DNA from: Terrirubrum flagellatum
Lineage (GTDB): Bacteria > Pseudomonadota > Alphaproteobacteria > Rhizobiales > Beijerinckiaceae
Direction of reading: 5' to 3'
DNA length: 64,000 nucleotides
Assembly (NCBI RefSeq): GCF_022059845.1
Contig: NZ_CP091851.1
Location: 2,294,001 to 2,358,000 of the forward strand
The position numbers were made by a program, and so were the translations under genes. The notes beneath the pieces were generated by a model. The model ran no database searches. It was not told the DNA's origin and saw only the letters and a program-made list of their open reading frames with translations. Below, piece after piece: positions 17,612 through 26,308 of this stretch. Positions within the stretch are counted from its first letter, which is position 1. Each line of letters begins with the position of its first letter.

Positions 17612-19102
17612 ATGTCGACTGAGCTTCAGAAGCAAGGCGCCGCGGCTGGGACCGCGACGAAGGACCCCGATGAATTTTCCGCGCTTCTGAAGCAGAGCTT
17701 CAAGCCGCGGAACGAACGCGCGGCATCCGAGGTCGAGAGCGCCGTTTCGACGCTCGTCACCCAGGCGCTGGCCGACACGACGCTTTTCAAGGGCGACGTG
17801 CTCGACACGCTCGACGCGATGATCGCCGCGATCGACAAGAAGCTGACCGATCAGGTCAACGAGATCATCCATGCCGAAGAGTTCCAGAAGATCGAGAGCG
17901 CCTGGCGCGGCTTGAACTATCTGGTGATGAACTCGGAGACCGATGCGAATCTCAAAATTCGCGTCATGAATGTCGGCAAGCGCGAACTGTTGAACAATCT
18001 GCGCCTCTATCCCGGCGCGCGCTGGGACCAGTCGCCCCTGTTCAAGCAGGTCTACGAGCAGGAGTTCGGCCAGCTCGGCGGCCAGCCCTTCGGCGCGATG
18101 GTCTGCGATTACGAATTCACGCATGAGCCGACTGACATCCAGCTCATGCGCTCCCTGTCGAAGATCTCGGCGAGCGCTCATGCGCCTCTGTTCGCTGCCG
18201 CCGGCCCCACGCTCATGGGCATGGATAGCTGGACCGAGCTGATGAATCCGCGCGATCTCAGCAAACTGTTCGACACGCCGGACTATGCGGCGTGGAAGTC
18301 GCTGCGGGATGCGGAAGACTCGCGTTATCTCGGTCTTTGCATGCCGCGCGTCCTGTCACGCCTGCCCTACGGCGCGAAATCGGATCCGATCGAGGAGTTC
18401 GCCTTCGAAGAAGAGACCGACGGCCATGCCGGCGAGAATTACGGCTGGATGAGCGCGGCCTACGCCATGGCCGTGAACGTCAATCGCGCGTTCAAGGAAT
18501 ATGGCTGGTGCACGCGCATTCGCGGCGTCGAATCGGGCGGCGAGGTCATCAACCTGCCAACGCATACCTTCCCGAGCGATGACGGCGGCGTCGACCTGAA
18601 GTGCCCGACCGAAATCGCGATCACCGATCGTCGCGAGGCGGAACTGGCCAAATCAGGCCTGATTCCCCTGATTCACCGCAAGAACACCGACAAGGCGGCG
18701 TTCATCGGCGCTCAGTCCATGTATCGGCCGAAGAAGATGATGACGGATGTTGCGACAGCGTCGGAAAACCTGTCGTCGCGCCTGCCCTACATGTTCGCGG
18801 TCTCGCGATTCGCGCACTATCTGAAATGCATGGTGCGCGACAAGATCGGCTCGATGAAAGAACGAGCCGCGCTGGAGCGCTGGCTTCAGGAATGGATCAA
18901 TCTCTACGTTGACGGCGATCCCGCCAACTCTTCGGAATCCATGAAGGCCCAGAAGCCGCTCGCCGCGGCGCGGGTTGAAGTCGTGGAGAACGAAGAGAAT
19001 CCGGGCTATTATTCTGCGCGCTTCTTCCTGCGGCCGCATTATCAGCTCGAAGGTATGGATATCGGCCTGAGTCTCGTGTCTCGCCTGCCTGCAAAATCGT
19101 AA
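17612..19102 (+). CDS. tssC: T6SS contractile sheath large subunit TssC (VipB)
   Basis: 496 residues. It shows the TssC hallmarks AWRGLNYLVMNSETD, FGQLGGQPFGAMVCDYEF, and the C-terminal YYSARFFLRPHYQLEGMDI with SLVSRLP. With TssB it builds the sheath around the Hcp tube. A long hairpin lies directly after the stop codon (19108-19141), before hcp. Confidence 0.98.
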   Translation: MSTELQKQGAAAGTATKDPDEFSALLKQSFKPRNERAASEVESAVSTLVTQALADTTLFKGDVLDTLDAMIAAIDKKLTDQVNEIIHAEEFQKIESAWRGLNYLVMNSETDANLKIRVMNVGKRELLNNLRLYPGARWDQSPLFKQVYEQEFGQLGGQPFGAMVCDYEFTHEPTDIQLMRSLSKISASAHAPLFAAAGPTLMGMDSWTELMNPRDLSKLFDTPDYAAWKSLRDAEDSRYLGLCMPRVLSRLPYGAKSDPIEEFAFEEETDGHAGENYGWMSAAYAMAVNVNRAFKEYGWCTRIRGVESGGEVINLPTHTFPSDDGGVDLKCPTEIAITDRREAELAKSGLIPLIHRKNTDKAAFIGAQSMYRPKKMMTDVATASENLSSRLPYMFAVSRFAHYLKCMVRDKIGSMKERAALERWLQEWINLYVDGDPANSSESMKAQKPLAAARVEVVENEENPGYYSARFFLRPHYQLEGMDIGLSLVSRLPAKS

Positions 19103-19107
19103 TGCAA

Positions 19108-19141
19108 CGGCCGCCTTGTGTCCTAGGACACAACGCGGCCG
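19108..19141. promoter_or_regulatory. long perfect-core stem-loop between tssC and hcp
   Basis: An 18-base perfect palindrome TTGTGTCCTAGGACACAA (19116-19133) is flanked by cggccgc (19108-19114) and gcggccg (19135-19141), which also pair. This gives a stem of about 16 pairs with one C-C mismatch. No T-run follows, so it is more likely an mRNA 3'-end protector or processing site than a full terminator. Confidence 0.6.
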
Positions 19142-19222
19142 CGTCATCCATTGTACTCAAAAATGGTCGAAACGAACGGACGGCGATGACGCCGGGCCAA
19201 TATTAAAACTGAGGAGCTTATC

Positions 19223-19714
19223 ATGGCGGCTACAGACTTTTTCCTGAAGATTGATGGCATCGACGGCGAGTCGGAAGACGATCAGCTCGCGAAGCACCTG
19301 CAGCTCCAGTCCTGGAGCTGGGGCGAGACGAACGCGGGCTCGAGCGGTCTCGGCGGCGGCGCCGGCTCCGGCAAGGTCGCGATGCAGGACTTCCACTTCA
19401 CCGTTGAAATGGGCTCGGCCTCGACGAAGCTGATGCAGGCTTGCGCCACCGGCAAGCACATCGCCAACGCGAAGCTGATCTGCCGCAAATCGACCGGCGA
19501 CAAGCAGGACAAGTACTGCGAGTTCACCTTCACGGATATCGTGATCTCCAGCTACCAGGTCGGCGGCCACGGTCACGGCAATCCCCTGCCGGTCGAGCAG
19601 ATCTCGTTCAACTACACGAAGATCGAGATGGAATACTTCAAGCAGGACAGCAAGGGCATCCTGTCTTCGGCCGGCAAGCTCGGCTGGGACCTCAAGAAGA
19701 ACGTCAAGGTCTAA
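19223..19714 (+). CDS. hcp: T6SS tube protein Hcp (TssD)
   Basis: 163 residues beginning MAATDFFLKIDGIDGESEDD, a canonical Hcp N-terminus. Further hallmarks are LQLQSWSWGETN, MQDFHFTVEMGSASTKLMQA and EQISFNYTKIEMEY. Hcp hexamers stack into the expelled tube. A strong site (GAGGAGC) precedes the ATG. The gene is bracketed by the 19108-19141 hairpin and a strong terminator at 19721-19762. This suggests that hcp mRNA accumulates separately from its neighbours, fitting the high demand for this subunit (inference). Confidence 0.97.
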   Translation: MAATDFFLKIDGIDGESEDDQLAKHLQLQSWSWGETNAGSSGLGGGAGSGKVAMQDFHFTVEMGSASTKLMQACATGKHIANAKLICRKSTGDKQDKYCEFTFTDIVISSYQVGGHGHGNPLPVEQISFNYTKIEMEYFKQDSKGILSSAGKLGWDLKKNVKV

Positions 19715-19720
19715 GCAACA

Positions 19721-19762
19721 AGAAAGAACCGCCGCGGCTTCCGCGGCGGTTCTTTCTCTTTT
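19721..19762 (+). terminator. rho-independent terminator after hcp
   Basis: agaaagaaccgccgcgg (19721-19737) pairs perfectly over 17 bases with ccgcggcggttctttct (19741-19757) around a three-base loop ctt, followed by CTTTT. This is the strongest terminator-like structure in the window. Because tssE starts only 46 bases later with no visible promoter between, it may act as an attenuator with partial read-through. Confidence 0.85.
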
Positions 19763-19807
19763 CAGTCCGTCGCCGACGGACATTTTTGTTTGAGCGGGAT
19801 TTCGCGC

Positions 19808-20353
19808 ATGGCGGCGCCCTCCAAGTCCGACCGACTGAGCCCGCCCCTGATGTTCGCGTTCCGGGAAGCGCACCGCGCTAAAGACTCCCGAAAAAATCTC
19901 GATCTCCGCGACGATTCCGGCATGAGAGTCATCGCTGGCCGCCGCACCATCAAAGGCTCGGTCACCGAATCGCAGTTGCGCGAACAACTGGCGATCGACC
20001 TCAACTCGCTTCTCAACACGGTCAATCTCGAATGCGCGCATGATCTCAAGGAATTTGATCATGTCCGGACCTCGATCCTGAATTACGGCATCCCGGAAAT
20101 CAGCAACCGCACGATCGACGAGAATCGAAGCTCCGGCATCGTCGGCGAGATCAAGACCGCGCTGCTGGTTTTCGAGCCGCGGCTGCTCCCCGATACTGTG
20201 CGCGTCACGCGCGACGACTCGGTCAGCATCGATTCGCTGAACGTGCGATTCATGGTCGCGGGCGAGATGGCGTGCGACCCCGTGGCGGTCCCTGTCGAAT
20301 TCGTCGCCGACATCGAGATGGAGACCGGCAAGCTCAAGATCGGCCGACGCTGA
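19808..20353 (+). CDS. tssE: T6SS baseplate protein TssE (gp25-like)
   Basis: 181 residues. The gp25 family features are LREQLAIDLNSLLNTVNLE, followed by VRTSILNYGIPEI and the C-terminal VEFVADIEMETGKLKIGRR. TssE forms part of the baseplate wedge that nucleates the sheath. The ATG at 19808 is preferred to a TTG 18 bases upstream. tssF follows after about 110 bases. Confidence 0.93.
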   Translation: MAAPSKSDRLSPPLMFAFREAHRAKDSRKNLDLRDDSGMRVIAGRRTIKGSVTESQLREQLAIDLNSLLNTVNLECAHDLKEFDHVRTSILNYGIPEISNRTIDENRSSGIVGEIKTALLVFEPRLLPDTVRVTRDDSVSIDSLNVRFMVAGEMACDPVAVPVEFVADIEMETGKLKIGRR

Positions 20354-20462
20354 GCATGCTGACGAGACGTGGCCGTGATTCTGACAAAAGACTTACGCTT
20401 TCGGGCGTTTTCGCTCTAGGGTCGGCGACGCCTTCCCGTCTTCCGCTTGACCGCCGTTCTTG

Positions 20463-22415
20463 ATGCACCAGGAATTCGTCGATCTCTATAATCGCGAGCT
20501 TGCGCTGTTCTACGAACACGCCAAGGAATTCGCCGAAGAGTTTCCCGGCATCGCCGATCGCCTGGGCGGGCTGACGCGCGAGCGTTCCGATCCCATGTTC
20601 GCGGGGCTGATCCAGGGCGCGGCGTTCCTCGCGGCGCGCGTGCAGCTCAAACTCAAGCACGAATTTCCCGAATTCACCAACAATCTGATCGAGCAGCTTC
20701 TGCCGGGGTTTCTGGCGCCGACGCCATCGACGCTGCTGGCTCAGGTCAAGCCGATCTTTGGCGATGCGGCCCTGCGCGACGGACGCGTCATCAAGCGAGG
20801 CGCGTTTCTCGACGCCGTCTATCGCGAGCGCGAACGGAATATCGCGTGTCGCTACACGCTGTCGTCCGACCTGACGATCTGGCCGTTCGAATTGATGAAG
20901 GCCGAGTATATTTCGACCCCCGCCCCGATCTACGCGCTCGGCGTTGAAAGCAAGGCCAAATTCTCCGCCGGGCTGCGGCTGACGCTGCGCTGCCGGACGG
21001 CGCTTCGGGTCGAGGACGAGGCGTCGGACGAGGCGGCCCGCGCCGATCCGCTTGCGCATTTCGCGGGATGCCGGATCCAGTCGCTGCCGATCCACTTCGT
21101 CGGACCTGAGGCCGACGGGGTTGCGCTCTACGAGCAGATCTTCGCCAATCGGGTTGGCGTTCACGTTCGCCATCTCGACGAGTTCGGCGATCCTGTCGCC
21201 ACCGAGATTCCGGGCGCGCGTGTCGAGCAGATCGGCTTCGGCGACGACGAAACCCTCTTCCCCTATGACGCTAGGCTCTTCCGCGGCTTTTCCTATCTCC
21301 AGGAGTACTTCATCTTTCCGAGGAAATTCCTCGGCTTCAAACTCGCGACCAATAATCGGGAGCTGTTTCCGGTCGCCGCGCGCACGATCGACGTCATCAT
21401 CACGTTCAACGAGCCCGCGCCGCGCCTCGCGACAGCGATCGATGAAACCATGTTCGCGCTCTATGCGGCGCCCGCGGTCAATCTGTTTCCGAGAACCACC
21501 GACCGCATCCCGATCAAGACCAATATGCACGAATATCAGGTCATTCCTGATCGCAGCCATCCGCTGAATTACGAGCCGCACACCATCATCGACGTCTTCG
21601 CCCATTATCCCGGGCGAGCCGAAAAAGAGCGCATCCTGCCGCTTTATTCTTCGCCGCTGCTGTTCGACACCGCGCGCGCGCCGCTGCATTACACGGTGCG
21701 CCGGCTGCCCCGGCGGCGAACATCGAACGAGCGCCGGTTCGGCTCGCAGTCGGACTATCTCGGCACTGAGATGTTTCTTTCGCTCACCGCGCCGAACGGC
21801 AAGGGCGACGCATCGGACATTGTCGAACTCAGCGCCCGCGCGCTGTGCTCGAACCGGCACCTCACCGATCAATTGCCCGTCGGCAGCGCCGGCGCCGACT
21901 TCACCTTCGTCGACGACACGTCGCTGCGCGTCGTCTGCGCTTCAGGGCCAACGCGCCCCAAGGAGCCCCTGCTCTATCAGAAGCATGGTTTTGGGCTGGA
22001 TGTCGGCGCAGGCCCGACCGCATGGCGGCTGATCAACATGCTGGCGCTGAACCATCTCGGCCTGACGCGCGCGGACGGACAGGCCTTGCGCGAGGTTCTC
22101 TCGATCTTCGCGGATCTCAGCGACACCGTGCTGGAGCGGCGCGTGCGGAGCGTGCGCGCGATCTCGACGCGGCCGGTGATCCGTCGCCTCGCCGCGCGCA
22201 CCGGCGTCGGCGCGGCGCGCGGGCTGGAGGTGAACGTCACCTTCGATGAAAAATCGTTCGAGGGCAGCGGCGTGTTCCTGCTCGGCGCGGTGCTCGATCG
22301 CTTCTTCGCGGAATATGCGGCGCTCAATCATTTCACGCAGACGGTCATCACGACGGTGGAGCGCGGCCCGATCATGCGCTGGCCGCCCCGCTCGGGTTCG
22401 CGGAGGCCGCTGTGA
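20463..22415 (+). CDS. tssF: T6SS baseplate protein TssF
   Basis: 650 residues beginning MHQEFVDLYNRELALFYEHA, with EEFPGIADRLGG and DPMFAGLIQGAAFLAARVQL, all diagnostic of TssF. Later RELFPVAARTIDVIITFNEP and LSAP-like segments fit the family. It forms the wedge trimer with TssG. The stop codon overlaps the GTG start of tssG by four bases (GTGA), so translation is coupled. Confidence 0.97.
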   Translation: MHQEFVDLYNRELALFYEHAKEFAEEFPGIADRLGGLTRERSDPMFAGLIQGAAFLAARVQLKLKHEFPEFTNNLIEQLLPGFLAPTPSTLLAQVKPIFGDAALRDGRVIKRGAFLDAVYRERERNIACRYTLSSDLTIWPFELMKAEYISTPAPIYALGVESKAKFSAGLRLTLRCRTALRVEDEASDEAARADPLAHFAGCRIQSLPIHFVGPEADGVALYEQIFANRVGVHVRHLDEFGDPVATEIPGARVEQIGFGDDETLFPYDARLFRGFSYLQEYFIFPRKFLGFKLATNNRELFPVAARTIDVIITFNEPAPRLATAIDETMFALYAAPAVNLFPRTTDRIPIKTNMHEYQVIPDRSHPLNYEPHTIIDVFAHYPGRAEKERILPLYSSPLLFDTARAPLHYTVRRLPRRRTSNERRFGSQSDYLGTEMFLSLTAPNGKGDASDIVELSARALCSNRHLTDQLPVGSAGADFTFVDDTSLRVVCASGPTRPKEPLLYQKHGFGLDVGAGPTAWRLINMLALNHLGLTRADGQALREVLSIFADLSDTVLERRVRSVRAISTRPVIRRLAARTGVGAARGLEVNVTFDEKSFEGSGVFLLGAVLDRFFAEYAALNHFTQTVITTVERGPIMRWPPRSGSRRPL

Positions 22416-23419
22416 ATCCGAACTTCCTCGACGTCATCGACGAGCCCGGCAGACACGATTTCTTCCTCGTGATGCGGCGGCTCGAGGCGCAGTTCGACAA
22501 TCAGCCGCGCATTGGCGACTCCGCCGCGCGACGGCAGGAATATGTCAAGCTCGGTCAGAATCCGTTCCTCGCCTTCCCGGATTCGAATGTCAGCGAGGCG
22601 CGCCGCCGCGACGACGGACAGCTTGAGATGTTCGTACGCTTTCTCGGTCTTCTTGGTCCGCAGGGCGCGCTGCCGCTCGCCCTCACCGACGAAGCCAACT
22701 ACTATGTTCGCTCCGCCGATGACGCGCTGCCTCGCTTCCTCGACATCTTCAACAACCGCTTCCTGCAGCTCTTCTTCCGGGCGTGGGCCGACTCGCGGCC
22801 GATCGCGCAGCATGACAGGCGGGACGACGACAAGTTCGAGGTCTATATCGGCTCGGCGGTGGGCCTTGGGGCGAAGGTCTTTCGCGATCTCGACACCGTG
22901 CCCGACACGGCCAAGATCGGTTTCAGCGGCCTCATGGCGCCGGCGGCGAAGAGCGCCTCGCGGCTGCGCGACCTGATCGCCGGCCTGTTCAGCGTCAAGG
23001 TCGAACTCCAGGAATTCGTCGGAATGCGGCTGTTGCTCGAACCGGGGCAGCTTTCGCGCATCGGCGCCGCCAATGCGAATCTCGGACAGGACATGATGCT
23101 CGGCGCGGGCGTGTTCAGCGTCCAGGACAAGTTCCGCCTGCGCATCTTCGCGCCTGACTTCGCCGCCTATAAGGAGTTCCTGCCGACAGGCCGGCTGGCG
23201 CGGAAACTGGCCGAGATGGTGTTCTTCTACGCCGGCGCGGAACTCGATTATGATGTCGAACTCGGCCTGCCTGCGGGGGACGCGCCGCCGGTCAAGCTGG
23301 GGGAGTCCGGACAATTGGGCTGGACGACCTGGATGGCGCCAAACTGGTCGGACAAGGCGGAGGTTCTGACCGACGCGCGCTTTGATCTCGCTTCACGATT
23401 TCTGCAACCAAAGCCATAA
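22412..23419 (+). CDS. tssG: T6SS baseplate protein TssG
   Basis: 335 residues starting at GTG. Family features include HDFFLVMRRLEAQFDNQPRI, FLGLLGPQGALPLALTDEA and FLDIFNNRFLQLFFRAWADS, with a Gly-rich YIGSAVGLG and a C-terminal LGQDMMLGAGVFSVQDKFR. It partners TssF in the baseplate wedge. clpV follows after 33 bases. Confidence 0.97.
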   Translation: MNPNFLDVIDEPGRHDFFLVMRRLEAQFDNQPRIGDSAARRQEYVKLGQNPFLAFPDSNVSEARRRDDGQLEMFVRFLGLLGPQGALPLALTDEANYYVRSADDALPRFLDIFNNRFLQLFFRAWADSRPIAQHDRRDDDKFEVYIGSAVGLGAKVFRDLDTVPDTAKIGFSGLMAPAAKSASRLRDLIAGLFSVKVELQEFVGMRLLLEPGQLSRIGAANANLGQDMMLGAGVFSVQDKFRLRIFAPDFAAYKEFLPTGRLARKLAEMVFFYAGAELDYDVELGLPAGDAPPVKLGESGQLGWTTWMAPNWSDKAEVLTDARFDLASRFLQPKP

Positions 23420-23452
23420 TACGAAAACGGCTTTTAACGCCCGGGGGTCACC

Positions 23453-26089
23453 ATGACCGACATTAGTCTTGAAACAGTCACCGGCAAACTCAACCGCGTC
23501 GGTTATGACGCGTTCATTCAGGCGCTTCGCCAGGCCAAGACGTCAGGCAATCGCAATCTTGAGCTGGCGCACTGGCTGCAGCAGCTCCTGAAATCGGATC
23601 GCACCGATCTCGCGCGCACCGCGGACAAGTTCAAGCTCGACCGGTCCAGGCTTCTCGCCGACGTCGCGCGCGTCGTCGAAGGCTTCCGCAAGAACGAGAC
23701 GGAAATGCCTGGAGTATCGAACGTGCTCGTCGATCTGCTCGATCGCGGCTGGCATTACTCGACGCTGTTCTTCGGCGAGACACAGATCCGCACCGGACAT
23801 GTGCTCGTCGCGGCGTTCAAGTCGCTCGAACTGCGCCGGGCCTTCACGAACATCTCCGGCGAATTCTCCAAGATCAATGTCGATACGCTGGCGGCCGAAC
23901 ACCGCACCATCTGGACGGGATCGGATGAGGAAAATCTCCGGCCGATCGACGGCTCGGGCCTTGCCGGCGCCGGCTCTCCGGGCGCCGAGCGTGCGGAAGG
24001 CGCCGTCGGCTCGACCGCGCTCGATCGCTTCTCGCAGGACCTGACTGCCAAAGCGAAATCCGGCGAGATGGATCCGATCGTCGGACGCGACGATGAAATC
24101 CGCCAGATCATCGACGTGCTGATGCGCCGCCGGCAGAACAATCCGATCCTCACCGGCGAGGCCGGCGTCGGCAAGACCGCTGTCGTCGAAGGTTTCGCCC
24201 AGCAGATCGCGTCGGGCAATGTGCCGCCGCCCTTGCAGGGCGTCAGGCTCTGCGCGCTCGACATCGGCCTGATGCAGGCCGGCGCCTCCATGAAGGGCGA
24301 ATTCGAACAGCGCCTGCGTTCGGTCATCGACGAGGTGCAGGCCTCGCCGACGCCGATCATCCTGTTCATCGACGAGGCGCACACGCTGATCGGCGCCGGC
24401 GGACAGGCTGGCACCGGCGATGCGGCCAACCTGCTCAAGCCGGCGCTGGCGCGCGGCACGCTGCGCACGATCGCCGCGACAACCTGGTCGGAATATCGCC
24501 AGCATATCGAGAAGGACCCGGCGCTGACGCGGCGCTTCCAGCCCGTCAATGTCGACGAGCCGGACGCGGTGCGCTGCTGCGACATGCTGCGCGGCATTCT
24601 CGGCCCGATGGAGAAGCATCACAAGGTGCGCATCAGCGACGAGGCTGTGGTCGCGGCCGTGATTTTCTCGCAGCGCTATATCCCGGCGCGACAGCTTCCG
24701 GACAAGGCGGTCAGCCTGCTTGACACCGCCTGCGCGCGCGTCGCCATCAGCCAGACCGCGACGCCGGCGGCCATCGAGGATGCGCGCGTCGCCATCGACC
24801 AGCTCAAGCGCGAGAAGAGCGCGCTGACCAATGATCGCGATCTCGGCGAAGACAACGAGGAGCGGCTCACCGAAATCGACGAGACGATCGCTGCGAATGA
24901 AACCAGGCTCGCGACGCTTGAAGAAGAGTGGAAAAAAGAGGCCGAGCTCGTCAAGGAGATCAACGATCTTCGCGCCTCGCTGAAAGAGGAGGCCGCGAAT
25001 CCTGAAGATGTGCGCAAGGTCCTCGCGGAAAAGGCGGCCGCCCTCTCAGGAATCAAGCCTGACGATCGCCGCGTCTACGCCCATGTCGACGAACAATCCG
25101 TCGCGTCGGTCGTGTCTGACTGGACCGGCATTCCGATCGGCAAGATGGTGCGCGACGAGATCGAGACGATCCTGAAGCTCGCGGAGATTCTCAATCAGCG
25201 CGTCGTCGGCCAGTCGCACGGCCTGCAGATGATCGCCAAGCGCATCGAAACCAATCGCGCCAAGCTCGACAATCCGAACAAGCCGATCGGCGTGTTCATG
25301 CTGTGCGGCCCATCAGGCGTCGGCAAGACCGAGACGGCGCTCGCGCTTGCAGAAGCGCTCTATGGCGGCGAGCAGAACGTCATCACCATCAATATGAGCG
25401 AGTTCCAGGAAGCGCACACCGTCTCGGGCCTGAAAGGCGCGCCTCCCGGCTATGTCGGCTATGGCGAAGGCGGACGTTTGACCGAGGCCGTGCGCCGCAA
25501 GCCCTACAGCGTCGTGCTGCTCGACGAAGTCGAGAAGGCGCATTCGGACGTGCATGAACTGTTCTTCCAGGTGTTCGACAAGGGCATCATGGAGGACGGC
25601 ACCGGCCGTCGCATCGACTTCAAGAACACGCTGATCATCCTGACGTCGAATGTCGGCACCGATCTCCTGATGCAGCTCGCGAAGGACCCGGCCTATGCGA
25701 GCGATCACGAAGCGCTCGCGACCGCGATGAAGCCGGCGCTGTTGAAGGTGTTTCCGCCGGCGCTGCTCGGCCGCATCGTGACCATTCCCTATCTGCCGCT
25801 CTCGGCGGAGATGCTGGCCGGCATCGTCAAGCTCAACCTCGGCCGCATCGGCAAGCGCATCAAGGACAATCACGGCGCGAAATTCTCTTACGACGACGCC
25901 GTGGTCGATCTCATCGTGTCCCGTTGCAACGATCCGGATTCCGGCGGCCGCATGATCGACAACATCGTCACCAACTCGATGCTGCCTGCGCTGTCGCGCG
26001 CGATCCTGCACAAGTCGCTGAGCGGCGAGGAATTCACCGAGGCGAAGGTCGCCGTCGAGAACAACGACTTCGCCTATCATGTGAACTGA
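23453..26089 (+). CDS. clpV: T6SS sheath-recycling AAA+ ATPase ClpV (TssH)
   Basis: 878 residues. The order is N-domain (about 1-160), first AAA+ module with Walker A GEAGVGKT near residue 234 and ILFIDEAHTLIGAGG near 304, coiled-coil middle domain (about 445-540), and second AAA+ module with GPSGVGKTE near 617 and VVLLDEVEKAH near 687. ClpV disassembles contracted TssBC sheath. Length and the N-terminal IQALRQAKTSGNRNLELAHW distinguish it from housekeeping ClpB. It ends the first T6SS block. Confidence 0.96.
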   Translation: MTDISLETVTGKLNRVGYDAFIQALRQAKTSGNRNLELAHWLQQLLKSDRTDLARTADKFKLDRSRLLADVARVVEGFRKNETEMPGVSNVLVDLLDRGWHYSTLFFGETQIRTGHVLVAAFKSLELRRAFTNISGEFSKINVDTLAAEHRTIWTGSDEENLRPIDGSGLAGAGSPGAERAEGAVGSTALDRFSQDLTAKAKSGEMDPIVGRDDEIRQIIDVLMRRRQNNPILTGEAGVGKTAVVEGFAQQIASGNVPPPLQGVRLCALDIGLMQAGASMKGEFEQRLRSVIDEVQASPTPIILFIDEAHTLIGAGGQAGTGDAANLLKPALARGTLRTIAATTWSEYRQHIEKDPALTRRFQPVNVDEPDAVRCCDMLRGILGPMEKHHKVRISDEAVVAAVIFSQRYIPARQLPDKAVSLLDTACARVAISQTATPAAIEDARVAIDQLKREKSALTNDRDLGEDNEERLTEIDETIAANETRLATLEEEWKKEAELVKEINDLRASLKEEAANPEDVRKVLAEKAAALSGIKPDDRRVYAHVDEQSVASVVSDWTGIPIGKMVRDEIETILKLAEILNQRVVGQSHGLQMIAKRIETNRAKLDNPNKPIGVFMLCGPSGVGKTETALALAEALYGGEQNVITINMSEFQEAHTVSGLKGAPPGYVGYGEGGRLTEAVRRKPYSVVLLDEVEKAHSDVHELFFQVFDKGIMEDGTGRRIDFKNTLIILTSNVGTDLLMQLAKDPAYASDHEALATAMKPALLKVFPPALLGRIVTIPYLPLSAEMLAGIVKLNLGRIGKRIKDNHGAKFSYDDAVVDLIVSRCNDPDSGGRMIDNIVTNSMLPALSRAILHKSLSGEEFTEAKVAVENNDFAYHVN

Positions 26090-26151
26090 GAAGCCGCGGG
26101 CTTCAGGTCCGCGCTCTCTCGTTCATAGCGACAATCAGAAAATGGCGGCTC

Positions 26152-26293
26152 CGAGAGCATGGCGCGAAAAAGTGGGAACCGGTTTTTCCGCGACGAACGC
26201 TAGCGTTCGCGCTGCAAAAGCCATGCTCTCAACTCTTGGAATCGATCACGTTCCCGCCCTTTGATTGAACCAATCAAAGGGCGGCGTGATCTC
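26152..26293. repeat. dispersed palindromic intergenic repeat, copy B
   Basis: Same architecture as the element at 4173-4308. Stem 1 is gagagcatggc (26153-26163) with gccatgctctc (26220-26230), containing the GTGGGAACCGGTTTTTCC palindrome. Stem 2 is gatcacg (26244-26250) with cgtgatc (26285-26291), enclosing a perfect 14-pair hairpin ccgccctttgattg/caatcaaagggcgg. It lies between the convergent clpV and caspase-like genes. Confidence 0.85.
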
Positions 26294-26308
26294 GCCGCCG
26301 TTTTCGCA

